Numbered from the stretch's first letter, positions 36,069 through 46,472 are shown. The stretch: DNA of 63,153 nt from Candidatus Omnitrophota bacterium (GCA_015231405.1 JADGBR010000016.1:4517-67669), one strand, 5' to 3'. Numbers and translations: made by a program. The notes: generated from the sequence alone by a model not told the origin.

Positions 36069-39000
36069 CTACGCTGCCTTAAGGAACCTTTTAAGATAGG
36101 CGTATTTACCAAGAAGTTCGTTCCTGTCGAAAGTGACGGCGTCCGGAAGCAGTGTGAATATAAGAGAGTTCCTGTCCCTTTTGATCGATCCGATGTTTAT
36201 CTTATCGAGAAGTACAGAAGACCCTGGGATCCTAAGCTCTTTTGTTGCTCCAGCCCCTAAGATCGAAGGACTCAGGCTTTCGGCGATGGATATGACCACG
36301 ATCTCGGTTAAGGGATAATAAGCTTCCATTGGGAAGTTGTCATCGTCAAGGTACGAGGTGTGGACGTTCCTCCTCTGTTCCAGATCATTTAAACCATCCC
36401 TGGATCCCATGGAACTGAATGTGAAAAGTTCCGTATCCTCACGGGTCGAGTATTCTTTAGCGGCAGAGAATAGCCCTTCGATCGAAGATGTTCTTATCTC
36501 GATATTCCGCGATATGTTCTTGTACTTCTCGTTGCCTTTAAGGAACTCGATGGCCTCGGTAAAATGAGCGAGCGGGCTTTCGGGATGTTCCAGGGCGAGA
36601 CTGTCCTCGAATAGTAGGACGATCTTTTTGCTGAACGAGAATGAAAGCATCTCTTCTAAGAGGCACACCGCCGCTTCGGATGGATCCTCGATCTGCCTCA
36701 GTATGCTATTTCCCGGACTGCCCTCGGGTCTCTCTCCCATTGGACCTGGTGCGAATTTGAGATTGCGGAATAACCATCTGGCCGCTTGTACGTTCGTGAG
36801 GCCTGTTGCTTTGACCATCGATATCTGGGAGCTATACCTGTCCGATTCGTCGACGCTGAAAGCGCCGCGGCCTATGAGCATTGAGTGGTCATTGCCTCCT
36901 TTTTGGCCCTGGTCGCCTATTTTTGCTATTCTGTCCAAGGGGATACCTGTCCGTTTGGAAAAGTCCATGAGCGCCGTAAGTTTGCCTATGTTCCGGGGTA
37001 GAATATCTATGGTGAGTTTTGATGTCGCCGCCTCAAATGGGAGTCCTTCCGAAACGAAGAACGAATTGATGTGTCCGGCAAGTTCCGTAAGGCCGATATC
37101 TGCGGAAGAGACTGGGTAAATGTTCATCATATCGGAACTCCACCTGAAATGGCCTATTGAATCGAACAAATTGAATTTATCCCGCATAAGACGCTCTATT
37201 TGAAGAGCTTCATCTTTCAGCATCCCTTTTTTATAGTAAGGTTCGGATTCTCCGGAGAAAGCGTTGTACCCCTTCGCCCCGTTATGTGGATAGATGTGGA
37301 GGTATTTCAGGGCTTTTTTATCCGACCCCAGCATGCCGGATATTTTATGCAGAAACTTACGGTTAAGAGCCCTTCCTCTTCCCGAGATAACGCCTACATG
37401 TACGCCTTTCCGGAGAAGTCCGATCAAGTCGCCGAGTATCACCGGGTCTATGGAAGCATCAACGGCCACTGTATTATCATAGTCGAAAACTACGGCGTTG
37501 AATTCTATAGATACGGACGCTTTAAGTTTATTTATCGTTACGGGGTCAAGATCGTTGATAGAGTGAGCTTGTTCCGTGAGCGGGACAGGCCACTGATTGA
37601 AATCTGATTCCATTCGTTCATATACGGCTGATATGTAGTCGGAAATTTCCGTATTGTGCCGTATTCCTCTCGGGTCTATTTTGAATTTGAATTTTTGGAT
37701 GAACGGGTTATCGTCGAATATCGCGGGTTTATGGGGTTTGCCGCCGGCTGAGCGTTTAAGCTCTAACGGGATATTGTCGTCGGGGAGTACGCTGTTCGCT
37801 ATGATCATTACCGGGCCGTCCGAAGGCCGGGGTTTATATGACTCGACAGTCCGGAATTCCATGCGTTTCTCTCTTATCGAGAGGGTGAGCCCCGCCGGGT
37901 TCCAGAACTCGAGGGAAAATGACGGACCTCGGGTTAGCTCGGGCGTTTCGCCTGAAGCTTCCAGAAGTGATCTTAAGACCCTCCGGTATTCCGGTTCTAT
38001 CCTTAAAGCGCGAACGAATTCCCCGTCTACGCCGAAAAGCTGGGCAGACTCATCTGCTTTTCCTCCGGTAAGGAAATCTTCGAGAATGATGAGGAAATTA
38101 CGGTAACCTGTGTAGGCATCGGGATATCTGCCGCCCTTGTTCTCTCTATCCCTGGGGTCTATGTGAACGGTGCCGTCCACTACGATCATATCGGGCTTGT
38201 TCCGTATCATGTACTCCATGTCTTCGCGGCTGAAAAGATCGGGGTTGATGTAATAGGGGTTTTCATGGCATTCCGTTGAGCCTATCCGCGCGTATGTCAC
38301 TTTCGCTCCAAGGCCTTCGATCCTTGTTTTTACCGGATCGATGATAAAACCCCCGTAGCTCAGGTTAGGGATGACGACGATGTCTTTTTTTCTTTTATCC
38401 TTGAGGTCCCTGATAAGTTCGACGAGCTGAAAGCTTTCATAGGCGGCATATTGCAGTTCCGCCTTATTATCGTCGTCAGGTCTGAACCTGTCATATGAAT
38501 AAACATCGTCAGTGTCGGCCTCAAGTAGGGTCTTTCTGTAGTCGGCGTACATGTATTCGTTTTTTTTCTTCGTGGCGTGGTCTAGCAGCCTCCGGTAAAG
38601 CGTATAGCCGAGCTCGGCATGAGCGGGGTTATAGGGGTTAAAATCCGTTTCCCCGGAATCGATCGATTTTAAGAGGTTCCCCAGACGCGAGATCTCTCGG
38701 GCCGGATCTTCCAGCCCGTATAGGCTGTTAAGGAGTGCCTGGGAGGGGAATAGCCCATTTCGCAATAGAAGGATGAGAATGTCCCATTGAACGGATAGGA
38801 GCTCGGGATCATATCCGTCCAGTATTTCTCTGGACAAAACCCACCAGCTGAAACGGTTCTTTTTCAGTTCCTCGGCGAGGGCGTTCAATTCAAGGGAGGC
38901 TCCGGACAATGTCCAGTTATTTATGGCGCAAATTTCCAGAAAATTCGAAAGAGCGGACCTGTTCTCGTAAAGTCCCGTAAAATATAATGTTTCAAGGAAA

Positions 39001-42000
39001 GAAATAATATCATCGACCGTATCCCTGGAAGGGGAATAGAAAGCGTTGAATGCCTTCGTGCTTCTTGTCCCCTTAAGCGCGGATAAAGACCTTGATATGG
39101 CCTGTAAACGCGCGGGATCGACGGTATCGCCGGAAACTATCCGGCGGTTGATAGCCGGGGTAATATCGAGGTCTTTGCCCAGGTAAGTGATCAGACCTGA
39201 AACACCGGACTCACGCCCGGGGTATAACAGCGAGAATATCTCTTCGGCCATTGCGGACTGAGCCTTAATTGACCAGTCCACCCTGTCAATAATTCCCAGA
39301 AAAGACCGGAGGTCTTTAGGAGCTGTATCTCCCGCGAGAATTTTTCTTGTTATGGACAGGACCGATAATATCTTTCTGGGACCCAGGCCGTATTGTCTGT
39401 CGTTAGCGTAACCTAGGAAAGTATTCACCCAGTTTGCAGTGAGCGATGCCGTAGGGTCATCAAGCGACTTATCAAGAGTGTCCAGCACATATTCTTTTAG
39501 GGAGTGTGTCAACCATCCTTCTTGTTCCTCGGGCAGGGCGAGAAGCAGCTCGGCCAGGCTGGCGAGCTCTGATTCTTGTAAAAGGTTTGTGGCGGAGGAA
39601 GCGAGGCGAGCTGCTGAACGGGCCACTTCCTTGTCTGTATCCCGAGTTAGTTCGATCACTCGGGTTACGGAAGCGTCGGTTAAGGATATGTTCTGTTCTT
39701 CAAGAAGTATAGATATCATTTCCAGCGATGCTATTTTTTCATGGGTGGTCTCACTGAAAAGAAGTTTTAGAGTAACTTCAATTACGGCGCTTTCCGGCAG
39801 GAGGCCGAACTCTTTTGTAAGCCCGGAGAGGGCGCTGAGCGCGTTCGCGCGGATAAAGCTGTTACGGCTTCCGAGCGCTTTAGTGTAAGATCGGGCGGCA
39901 AGATATTTTTCCGACAGTGGAAGGTGCTCCATGATAATGTTCAGAAAATAGGCACCCGAGCTCATGAAGGCGAAATTATAACGGTCGTTGGATAGAACGC
40001 TTTTTATTGCGCTTTGAATGATCCTCTCGGTGATAGTTGAAGGATGAGCGTCAATCAATGCTTTTAGGAAATCCGCGCCCTGATCATAATGCCGCGTCGA
40101 GATGGCTTCCAATATGATCTTTTGCGGCGCCTTAAAATCGCTGCCTGATGCGGTTTCCGAAAGGCCTCTGTATATGAGGAAACGTTCCCGGGCAAGCGGG
40201 TCATTGCGTCGGGAGTCAGAGACCAGTATCCGGTATAATCTGTCGAACGCTTTAGGGGCCAATATCGCGGGGCATATCTTGGCGAAGTTGAAAAAGCTCA
40301 CGATCCTTTGGTCAATAGGGTCATAAGAACCGCATTTATCATCCAAGGGCTTTTTATAAAGGACGTTCTGTAACTTTTGAAGGCTGAGAGGCCTGATCAG
40401 CTCCGGACGTTTCAGGTAGATCTCCCTGTATGCGTCGACCGCTTCGGAAGTGTTTATGTCCAGCTCCGACTCGAAAAAACCCCGAACCGTTCTCTCAAGG
40501 TCGTTACCTATTAGTTCAGGGAATGACTTTATAATGGTCCTGGCGGCGCGAAGCGCGTACCCCGACAAATGTTTATCGCGGTTATCAAGGATCTGTTCGA
40601 CGACGGGTAGTAATTGCGCAATATCTTCTGAGAGGAGAAACTTCCCGTGGTTCTCTATCAGCATGCTCAGCATCGATAAAACCCTGCCGCGTATGTCGCG
40701 CTCACCGAAATATTGGCCCCGGTCATCGCCTATCGCGGATCTAAGATCATGTTCTCCGGATCCTGCACGGAGTTTATTTATCATCTTTTTAGCCGTTTCG
40801 CTCACGGTTGGGGAGTTCAGCCATTCTTGATCTCTTCGGAGGAACATCCCGAAAACCGAAAGGAATTCCTCGTCAAGATGACTTCCCGAAAGGCCGAGCG
40901 ATACAAGATGTTCGAAGATATTTTTTGAGAGGATCCCGGGATATTGCTTGATCGCGATCTTCAAAAGACTGACGAAGTTCGAAGACCCGTATTGACTATC
41001 CGAAAGAAAGTTCAGCATATCGGCTGTTTTAGCGCCAAGAAAAGAAGCGCTTCCGTGACGTACCATCTCGATGTAGACATCTATCCAGAAAGAAGAGATC
41101 CCGCTCGCGGTCCTTATGAGGGCGGTTATCCTGTCCGTCACGTTATCGGAGAGCGCGGTTTCGTTGTTTTTCGCAAGCATCATGAATAGACGTTGTAAAT
41201 TCCGGGTTTCGCTCTTTTCAACGTTCCGATCCTCCGTCGTTCCAAGCATGCCGAGCACGCTCACCATCAACCTTTCGTCTATGTGCCGGGTGAAAGCTTC
41301 CCCTATATAAAGTAAAACAATTGCCGCGCTCTCTCTCGTTTGGGGATCAAGAAGGCTGGCGGTAAGTGAAAGGAACAGGTCTTTATTGAACACCCTTGGG
41401 TCAAGATGACGGTTTTTTAAAGACATAATGCAGTTGAAAGCGGTACCGGCCTCATCGCCGTATATCCGTCCGGCGATGACCGCTCCGGATCGGTTATCGG
41501 GGGTTTTGTCCTTAAGTATGATTTCTATAAGGTCTTTTGCCGTTTTGTTGTCGACGAATCTTTTGATAGCCGTGTCCGCGTCGGGGACCTTGCTGGATAA
41601 TATCGAGTCAAGTATCCAGATGTTAGTTCCGACAGGGGAGTTACTCTTAAGGTCTATAGCCGTTTTAAGTTGTTTTGATATTTCAGGGTCATACAGGAAT
41701 TCCGGATGTGTTTTAAATACTTCGCGCAAAACCACCCCTAAACGGGTGACTTTATTGGTGCCGATCGCCGGTTTGTTGTCGGTAGCGTACAAAGATATGA
41801 GCTTCAGGATGTCATCGGAAGAGAGAGTGACCTTCCCGCGCGATATGTATATCGCGAATGCTGAATGTATCGCGGATGAAGACGACGGTTTTTCGGCGAG
41901 GACCTTGCCGCTGAGTTCGCGTATGACATATTCTTCGTCGTACCCCGGGGCTTTTAAATATTCGTCGAAAGGGCCAGAGTTGTAGAAAAGATATTCTGAG

Positions 42001-44774
42001 CTTTCAAGTTTAAGCAAAATGCGATCGATGTTGTCCTTCGTGAACTCTATGTATCCTGACGAAAGAAATAAGTTGAATGCCTGGCCGTATTGTATCTCAT
42101 TGTTCCTGTCAGGGAGGTCTTTTCGAGTTTTGCTCGCGGTTATGATCTCTCCCAGTTTTGAGGGGATAGGCTTCCGGGGAGAACATAGCTTCTGGACCGC
42201 CTTCATGACGAGCGCCAGAGCTTTATCGTGGCGAGAGGTCCTTTGGATGATGTCGGGCGCCAGCTCGGAAACGATAGTTTCGGATAGAATGGCCTTTTCA
42301 TCATCGGAATAAGATGAAAAAACATCTATGAGGTCCGAGGACATATCGTAAAGCGGCTTATCTATCCCGTTCTTTGGTTCGATCGGGCAGGCCCTGACGA
42401 GGGAATAACATTTTTTGAAGATCTCCGGGGTAATAGCTTGAGGTTTATTTTTTATAAAGATACCGTATAATTCAGCCAGGACTTTGCTCTCGTCGGATAT
42501 CAGGCGTTTCTCGTCGGCTGAGAGCCGCTCAAGGAGAACCCCGGACGTTTTATCCGTTATTTTAACTTGGCCGCTCTGAACGGCGTTCAAAAGAAGAAGC
42601 AGCAGTCGCGTACGGTCAAGATCGATAAAACGGTCCTCATTATCCGTGAGCGACAGATATGCGCAAAAAACTTCGTTCACCAGGGTATCGTCGTAGATCC
42701 CGGGAACGAGCTTGGCGGCGATCTTGAGATACTCATTGGCCGTTTCGGATAGAACAGGGTATCTGTCGTCTTTGGCGGCTTCTTTGGGCTGTGCGTCATT
42801 CGAGGTTTTACCGAGTATAGTACAGAACAGTTTCCGGGCGATAGTTTTGACGAATTGAGAGGGCTGTTTTGCCAGCATTTTCTCGAAAATGGCCTGGGCT
42901 GTTCCAGAATTCCTTTGATAAAGGCTATCGGCGCGTTCAAAAAAGACGGCGAAGTGTTCTTCTTTAAGAGAGACATTTGAATTATCAAGCACCTCCGTAA
43001 GGATATCGCCAATGATCTTCTTTTCATCGTTGTCATGCGGCGCCTGATAGCACTTAAGCAGCGTTATAATATGTTCCGATGTGTAAACACCCGGCTTTGA
43101 TCTCGCCGCTACCCTAAGAGCGTTTGCGGCACTTCTGTTCACGGCGAAAAATGCCTGTCTGGTATCATAGAACTTTCCTTCCCGGATGAGGTCTTTGAGC
43201 AGTGAGTCGATCGCTTTTGAAGAGAGAAGGGAAGGTCTTTTTAAGCAAAGTGCGGTGAAGGCTGTTAGCGCGCCGTCGCGGGGATCTCCGTTCCCGATGT
43301 TCCTGGCGATGAAAAATATGATATTATCGAGGTCCTTTTTCGTGAACAGGTCCGGCCTCGCGTAAATAGCTGGTTCGATAGCCGTTTTTATCACCGAACC
43401 GGCAAGGTCGAAGTTGTAAATATCCTCGCCTATATCCGGAAGGCACTCTTTAAAGAAATCTTTCAGTAAGATCCCAGCTGGAGGCAGGAAAGTCGTCTCG
43501 CCGCCGCCTTCACGCGTGCTCACGCGGATCTTTCCGGCTTTTCTGAAGAAACGGTCAATAATGTTCCTTTTTATCAGATCCGGACGGTATTTGATAACAT
43601 CGGCATATCTCTCGACGAAGGTAATTATGCCGTCGTCGTCCTCATCGGTCCATGCGCGTCTGATACCGTTCTCCACATATTCGGCGTACCTTTTTGATAC
43701 AAGCCTCCTGCCGAGTTCGAGGTCTTTGAGCCTGTAGAAAAGATCGGAAAGGGTCTTAGGGTCCTGCTTAAGCATCGTGAATATCATCTCGGAGGTAAGT
43801 TTGTCGGGAGAGTATCTAGATATGAGCATTATCCGCCGTACATCAGTTACGGCTTTGCCGGAGGCGATATCTTCGGAAAGGTCGACCATGGCCTGGGCGG
43901 TATCCCAACTCAGGAAATCAGATCCGTCCCCTTTTGATAGTGTTTCCGCTGCCTCCGGAGAGTTCGCCCGTAAAAGTTTTCCTATATCTTTAAACGTTTC
44001 ATACGCTGTATCGGTCCCTTTCAATTGGCCGGAATAGAGATCGAGGATAGTTTCGTAAGTATCGAATATTCCGTATTTGCCCTTAATTTTGGCGGATGCG
44101 GATAAAAACGTATCGAGGTCATTTGCCAGTGCTTTCAATATGGCGACATACCCGGAGGCGGCGGATGTAGGCTGCCCTGAATATTCCTTATTGCCCCAGT
44201 GGAAAAAGGACATTACGCTGAAAGCTTTTAAATACGCTCCTATTATGAGATCAGCTTCTTCGCGTGAGAGGATCGCTTCCGGCCCTTCGGTAAAGGCAAG
44301 GAACGCCGGATCTATGAGAATATAAGCTCTGTCAGGCGAAATCTCTACGGGGTTCGATAAAGGTCTTTCCGCTATCCTGAATTTTAATCCCCGGGAGATG
44401 AAAAGGTTATCGTCTTTTTCGCAGATAATAGCTAATACTTGACCGGAAGAGGCTGAATAGTAAGCGGTATACCCATTTTCGCCTATCCGGCAGAGAAAAC
44501 GATGAACATTATCCGAAATGATCACTGGATCCAGGGTAATATCGACCCGTTTTCCGGATATCACAGGGTAAATGTGAGACGCCTCGCTTGCCATAAAAAG
44601 GGAAGAAGATAATTTGACAGCCGCCTCAATAAGAAATCTATCGGACATTTCCCAGGTCTTTAGGGGAGGCTGAAGGGAATAAGCCGGAATAGCTAGATTG
44701 GCCACATATAAACAAGCGACAACCAAAGCTATACTTCGCAAAAGGAATCTATTTTCGCAAATTCTTTTATACAT
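36069..44774 (-). CDS. Giant exported helical-repeat protein with HAD phosphatase domain
   Basis: At 2,901 residues this is the largest gene here. It has an N-terminal signal or anchor (LLRSIALVVACLYVANLAIP). Residues ~300-1900 are a long series of HEAT/ARM-like amphipathic helix pairs (for example NALSALSGLTKEFGLLPES), including many of the pattern P-x-L/I-x-S/T followed by short hydrophobic helices. A unique block (~2100-2230) has PNLSYGGFIIDPVKTRIEGL. Residues ~2420-2680 form a HAD-type phosphatase: motif I VVFDYDNTVAVD, motif II VISGR, motif III around NIGKLTALMDF and motif IV KIGDQGQKGGNDHS. Function unknown; a cell-surface or periplasmic scaffold is inference. No SD precedes the ATG. 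Confidence 0.82.
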   Translation of the reverse strand: MYKRICENRFLLRSIALVVACLYVANLAIPAYSLQPPLKTWEMSDRFLIEAAVKLSSSLFMASEASHIYPVISGKRVDITLDPVIISDNVHRFLCRIGENGYTAYYSASSGQVLAIICEKDDNLFISRGLKFRIAERPLSNPVEISPDRAYILIDPAFLAFTEGPEAILSREEADLIIGAYLKAFSVMSFFHWGNKEYSGQPTSAASGYVAILKALANDLDTFLSASAKIKGKYGIFDTYETILDLYSGQLKGTDTAYETFKDIGKLLRANSPEAAETLSKGDGSDFLSWDTAQAMVDLSEDIASGKAVTDVRRIMLISRYSPDKLTSEMIFTMLKQDPKTLSDLFYRLKDLELGRRLVSKRYAEYVENGIRRAWTDEDDDGIITFVERYADVIKYRPDLIKRNIIDRFFRKAGKIRVSTREGGGETTFLPPAGILLKDFFKECLPDIGEDIYNFDLAGSVIKTAIEPAIYARPDLFTKKDLDNIIFFIARNIGNGDPRDGALTAFTALCLKRPSLLSSKAIDSLLKDLIREGKFYDTRQAFFAVNRSAANALRVAARSKPGVYTSEHIITLLKCYQAPHDNDEKKIIGDILTEVLDNSNVSLKEEHFAVFFERADSLYQRNSGTAQAIFEKMLAKQPSQFVKTIARKLFCTILGKTSNDAQPKEAAKDDRYPVLSETANEYLKIAAKLVPGIYDDTLVNEVFCAYLSLTDNEDRFIDLDRTRLLLLLLNAVQSGQVKITDKTSGVLLERLSADEKRLISDESKVLAELYGIFIKNKPQAITPEIFKKCYSLVRACPIEPKNGIDKPLYDMSSDLIDVFSSYSDDEKAILSETIVSELAPDIIQRTSRHDKALALVMKAVQKLCSPRKPIPSKLGEIITASKTRKDLPDRNNEIQYGQAFNLFLSSGYIEFTKDNIDRILLKLESSEYLFYNSGPFDEYLKAPGYDEEYVIRELSGKVLAEKPSSSSAIHSAFAIYISRGKVTLSSDDILKLISLYATDNKPAIGTNKVTRLGVVLREVFKTHPEFLYDPEISKQLKTAIDLKSNSPVGTNIWILDSILSSKVPDADTAIKRFVDNKTAKDLIEIILKDKTPDNRSGAVIAGRIYGDEAGTAFNCIMSLKNRHLDPRVFNKDLFLSLTASLLDPQTRESAAIVLLYIGEAFTRHIDERLMVSVLGMLGTTEDRNVEKSETRNLQRLFMMLAKNNETALSDNVTDRITALIRTASGISSFWIDVYIEMVRHGSASFLGAKTADMLNFLSDSQYGSSNFVSLLKIAIKQYPGILSKNIFEHLVSLGLSGSHLDEEFLSVFGMFLRRDQEWLNSPTVSETAKKMINKLRAGSGEHDLRSAIGDDRGQYFGERDIRGRVLSMLSMLIENHGKFLLSEDIAQLLPVVEQILDNRDKHLSGYALRAARTIIKSFPELIGNDLERTVRGFFESELDINTSEAVDAYREIYLKRPELIRPLSLQKLQNVLYKKPLDDKCGSYDPIDQRIVSFFNFAKICPAILAPKAFDRLYRILVSDSRRNDPLARERFLIYRGLSETASGSDFKAPQKIILEAISTRHYDQGADFLKALIDAHPSTITERIIQSAIKSVLSNDRYNFAFMSSGAYFLNIIMEHLPLSEKYLAARSYTKALGSRNSFIRANALSALSGLTKEFGLLPESAVIEVTLKLLFSETTHEKIASLEMISILLEEQNISLTDASVTRVIELTRDTDKEVARSAARLASSATNLLQESELASLAELLLALPEEQEGWLTHSLKEYVLDTLDKSLDDPTASLTANWVNTFLGYANDRQYGLGPRKILSVLSITRKILAGDTAPKDLRSFLGIIDRVDWSIKAQSAMAEEIFSLLYPGRESGVSGLITYLGKDLDITPAINRRIVSGDTVDPARLQAISRSLSALKGTRSTKAFNAFYSPSRDTVDDIISFLETLYFTGLYENRSALSNFLEICAINNWTLSGASLELNALAEELKKNRFSWWVLSREILDGYDPELLSVQWDILILLLRNGLFPSQALLNSLYGLEDPAREISRLGNLLKSIDSGETDFNPYNPAHAELGYTLYRRLLDHATKKKNEYMYADYRKTLLEADTDDVYSYDRFRPDDDNKAELQYAAYESFQLVELIRDLKDKRKKDIVVIPNLSYGGFIIDPVKTRIEGLGAKVTYARIGSTECHENPYYINPDLFSREDMEYMIRNKPDMIVVDGTVHIDPRDRENKGGRYPDAYTGYRNFLIILEDFLTGGKADESAQLFGVDGEFVRALRIEPEYRRVLRSLLEASGETPELTRGPSFSLEFWNPAGLTLSIREKRMEFRTVESYKPRPSDGPVMIIANSVLPDDNIPLELKRSAGGKPHKPAIFDDNPFIQKFKFKIDPRGIRHNTEISDYISAVYERMESDFNQWPVPLTEQAHSINDLDPVTINKLKASVSIEFNAVVFDYDNTVAVDASIDPVILGDLIGLLRKGVHVGVISGRGRALNRKFLHKISGMLGSDKKALKYLHIYPHNGAKGYNAFSGESEPYYKKGMLKDEALQIERLMRDKFNLFDSIGHFRWSSDMMNIYPVSSADIGLTELAGHINSFFVSEGLPFEAATSKLTIDILPRNIGKLTALMDFSKRTGIPLDRIAKIGDQGQKGGNDHSMLIGRGAFSVDESDRYSSQISMVKATGLTNVQAARWLFRNLKFAPGPMGERPEGSPGNSILRQIEDPSEAAVCLLEEMLSFSFSKKIVLLFEDSLALEHPESPLAHFTEAIEFLKGNEKYKNISRNIEIRTSSIEGLFSAAKEYSTREDTELFTFSSMGSRDGLNDLEQRRNVHTSYLDDDNFPMEAYYPLTEIVVISIAESLSPSILGAGATKELRIPGSSVLLDKINIGSIKRDRNSLIFTLLPDAVTFDRNELLGKYAYLKRFLKAA

Positions 44775-44885
44775 ATGTTAACTGTATGTAAGCTTAGAGA
44801 TAAACTATTGTAACAAATTGGAAAAGTTAAAGCTACAAAAGCTATGTTCCTTTTTCATTCTTAATACCGATTATAAAAAAGTCAC

Positions 44886-44914
44886 TTGCCAAAACCGATC
44901 TCTGCAGGTACGAT
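44886..44914 (+). promoter_or_regulatory. Possible promoter of the REC-GGDDF-MshEN gene
   Basis: TTGCCA (44886-44891), a 17-base spacer and TACGAT (44909-44914). The start would fall within a few bases of the ATG at 44924, and no SD is visible, so a leaderless mRNA is possible. The rest of the 149-base divergent gap is AT-rich; a TACAAT on the minus strand (44812-44807) may be the -10 for the giant gene. Confidence 0.35.
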
Positions 44915-44923
44915 TGTATAATA

Positions 44924-46111
44924 ATGGAACGAACTAAAAAAATACTTGTTGTTACAAGCGACAATGAACTGAAAAACCTTTTGGGATTCACTCTGGACGG
45001 CTGGGGATACCAGGTGTTTTTTGAAAGTTCATCCGACCCTGAAATATCCGCGATCGTGGACAGGGCTCCGGATCTAATACTCATCGATATTAACGCCGGA
45101 GAGCGAGCCAGGTTCGAGCTCTGTGACAGGCTGAAAAGGGATTTCGCTACGGCGTATATTCCTGTCATAACGCTTATGGAGAAAGAACATCTTCGCGGGA
45201 AGCTGCTCGCTCTCAAGGAAGGCGTGGACGATTACCTTATTAAACCACCGGACGCGCTTGACCTAAGGGTCAGGATCGAAATGGCGATGAAAAGATCGCA
45301 GCACAGCCTTTTCGCCAATCCCCTTACGGGGCTTCCCGGCGGGCCTGTAATAGAGGATATGATCCGGGAAAGGGTGGATCTGGGCGAATCTTTCGTCACC
45401 GGGCATATCGACATAGACAATTTCAAGGCATACAACGACAAATACGGGTATTTGAACGGAGACCGTATCATAATGCAGACCGCTTACATGCTTTCCACCG
45501 CGCGAAGGGTATGGGGAAATAAGAACGATTTCATAGGCCATATCGGCGGTGATGATTTCGTTCTCATAAGCACGCCCGACAAGTATAAGGAATTCTGCCA
45601 GAATTTCATATGCATGTTCGATACTATAACCCCCTTCCATTACGCGAAAGAAGACCGGAAGCGCGGATATATCATGTCGAAGGGCAGGACCAACCGCACC
45701 AGAAAGATACCGCTCATGAGCGTTACCGTGGCGCTGGTAATAAAAAATAATCCCGCCGAGCTCAATAACGCCATAGAGCTTAACGAAAGGATCGCGGAGG
45801 TCAAACAGTATCTGAAAAAAATCCCCGCCAGCAAATACATGGCCGACAGGCGGATAATCAATAACGAGGACCATCTTACGCTACAGGTTTTCAATAACGA
45901 CGATTCGCTCCTTAAATCCTATATGCCGCTCGGGCAGATACTGATAGAGCGTAAGTGGATAACCATTGAACAGTTGGACAAGGCGCTTAAGATCCATTGG
46001 CGGAAAGGGGCGTATCTTGGGAAAGTGATAAGCGACCTCGGGTACGCGTCCGACGATATCATCACCGAGGCCCTCAATCATCAGGAAAAAAGCCTGATCC
46101 CTAAATATTAG
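44924..46111 (+). CDS. Response regulator with GGDEF-like and MshEN domains
   Basis: This 395-residue protein has three parts. A receiver domain (1-120) has phosphoacceptor Asp55 in LILIDIN and Lys108 in LIKPP. A GGDEF-like domain (~130-320) has NPLTGLPGG, HIDIDNFKAYND and GGDDF at 209-213; the fourth residue is Asp instead of Glu, so cyclase activity is uncertain. A C-terminal MshEN/GspE_N-type domain (~335-387, PLGQILIERKWITIEQLDKA) belongs to a family that can bind c-di-GMP and is normally found at the N-terminus of secretion ATPases. It may link a signal to the type II secretion machine; that is inference. Confidence 0.82.
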   Translation: MERTKKILVVTSDNELKNLLGFTLDGWGYQVFFESSSDPEISAIVDRAPDLILIDINAGERARFELCDRLKRDFATAYIPVITLMEKEHLRGKLLALKEGVDDYLIKPPDALDLRVRIEMAMKRSQHSLFANPLTGLPGGPVIEDMIRERVDLGESFVTGHIDIDNFKAYNDKYGYLNGDRIIMQTAYMLSTARRVWGNKNDFIGHIGGDDFVLISTPDKYKEFCQNFICMFDTITPFHYAKEDRKRGYIMSKGRTNRTRKIPLMSVTVALVIKNNPAELNNAIELNERIAEVKQYLKKIPASKYMADRRIINNEDHLTLQVFNNDDSLLKSYMPLGQILIERKWITIEQLDKALKIHWRKGAYLGKVISDLGYASDDIITEALNHQEKSLIPKY

Positions 46112-46113
46112 AT

Positions 46114-46422
46114 ATGAAAAAATCCCTTACTTCTTTCTCGAGGAAAGAGTTAGATGCGATCCACGCTCTGTCGGAAAAGGCTAACGGCGGCCCGGGAGGG
46201 AAACATCTGGAAAAATTGCTTCTCATGGCCGAAGAACATATCCTCGAGATCAAGGAACTTTTCGCGAAAGGTGATCTTCACGCGGTCATAGAGACCGGAG
46301 ACCTCGCGGTGCTTTGTTTCGAGATCATAAAGGGATCGGGCGCGTCGGGTGATGAGGTGCTGGGAGAGTGTTATGCGCGGTTCAGGCGCAAACTTGGAGC
46401 AAAGCTAAAAAACACAAATTAA
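46114..46422 (+). CDS. Small hypothetical protein (102 aa)
   Basis: This soluble, mainly helical protein of 102 residues has no signal peptide and a C-terminal basic stretch (RFRRKLGAKLKN). It starts three bases after the REC-GGDDF gene stop, so the two are probably co-transcribed. The central part (KLLLMAEEHILEIKELFAKG) looks like an amphipathic helix. I recognise no family. Confidence 0.6.
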   Translation: MKKSLTSFSRKELDAIHALSEKANGGPGGKHLEKLLLMAEEHILEIKELFAKGDLHAVIETGDLAVLCFEIIKGSGASGDEVLGECYARFRRKLGAKLKNTN

Positions 46423-46456
46423 AGGTCCATAGTCCATAGTCCATGGTCTATAGACC
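46423..46456. repeat. Short GGTCCATAGTCCATGG repeat
   Basis: The unit AGTCCAT/GGTCCAT is repeated three times and ends in CATGGTCTATAG, giving partial palindromes. A second array of the same unit is at 48290-48325. It is simple-sequence intergenic filler rather than a gene. Confidence 0.65.
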
Positions 46457-46472
46457 TAATTGGAAAGAATTC

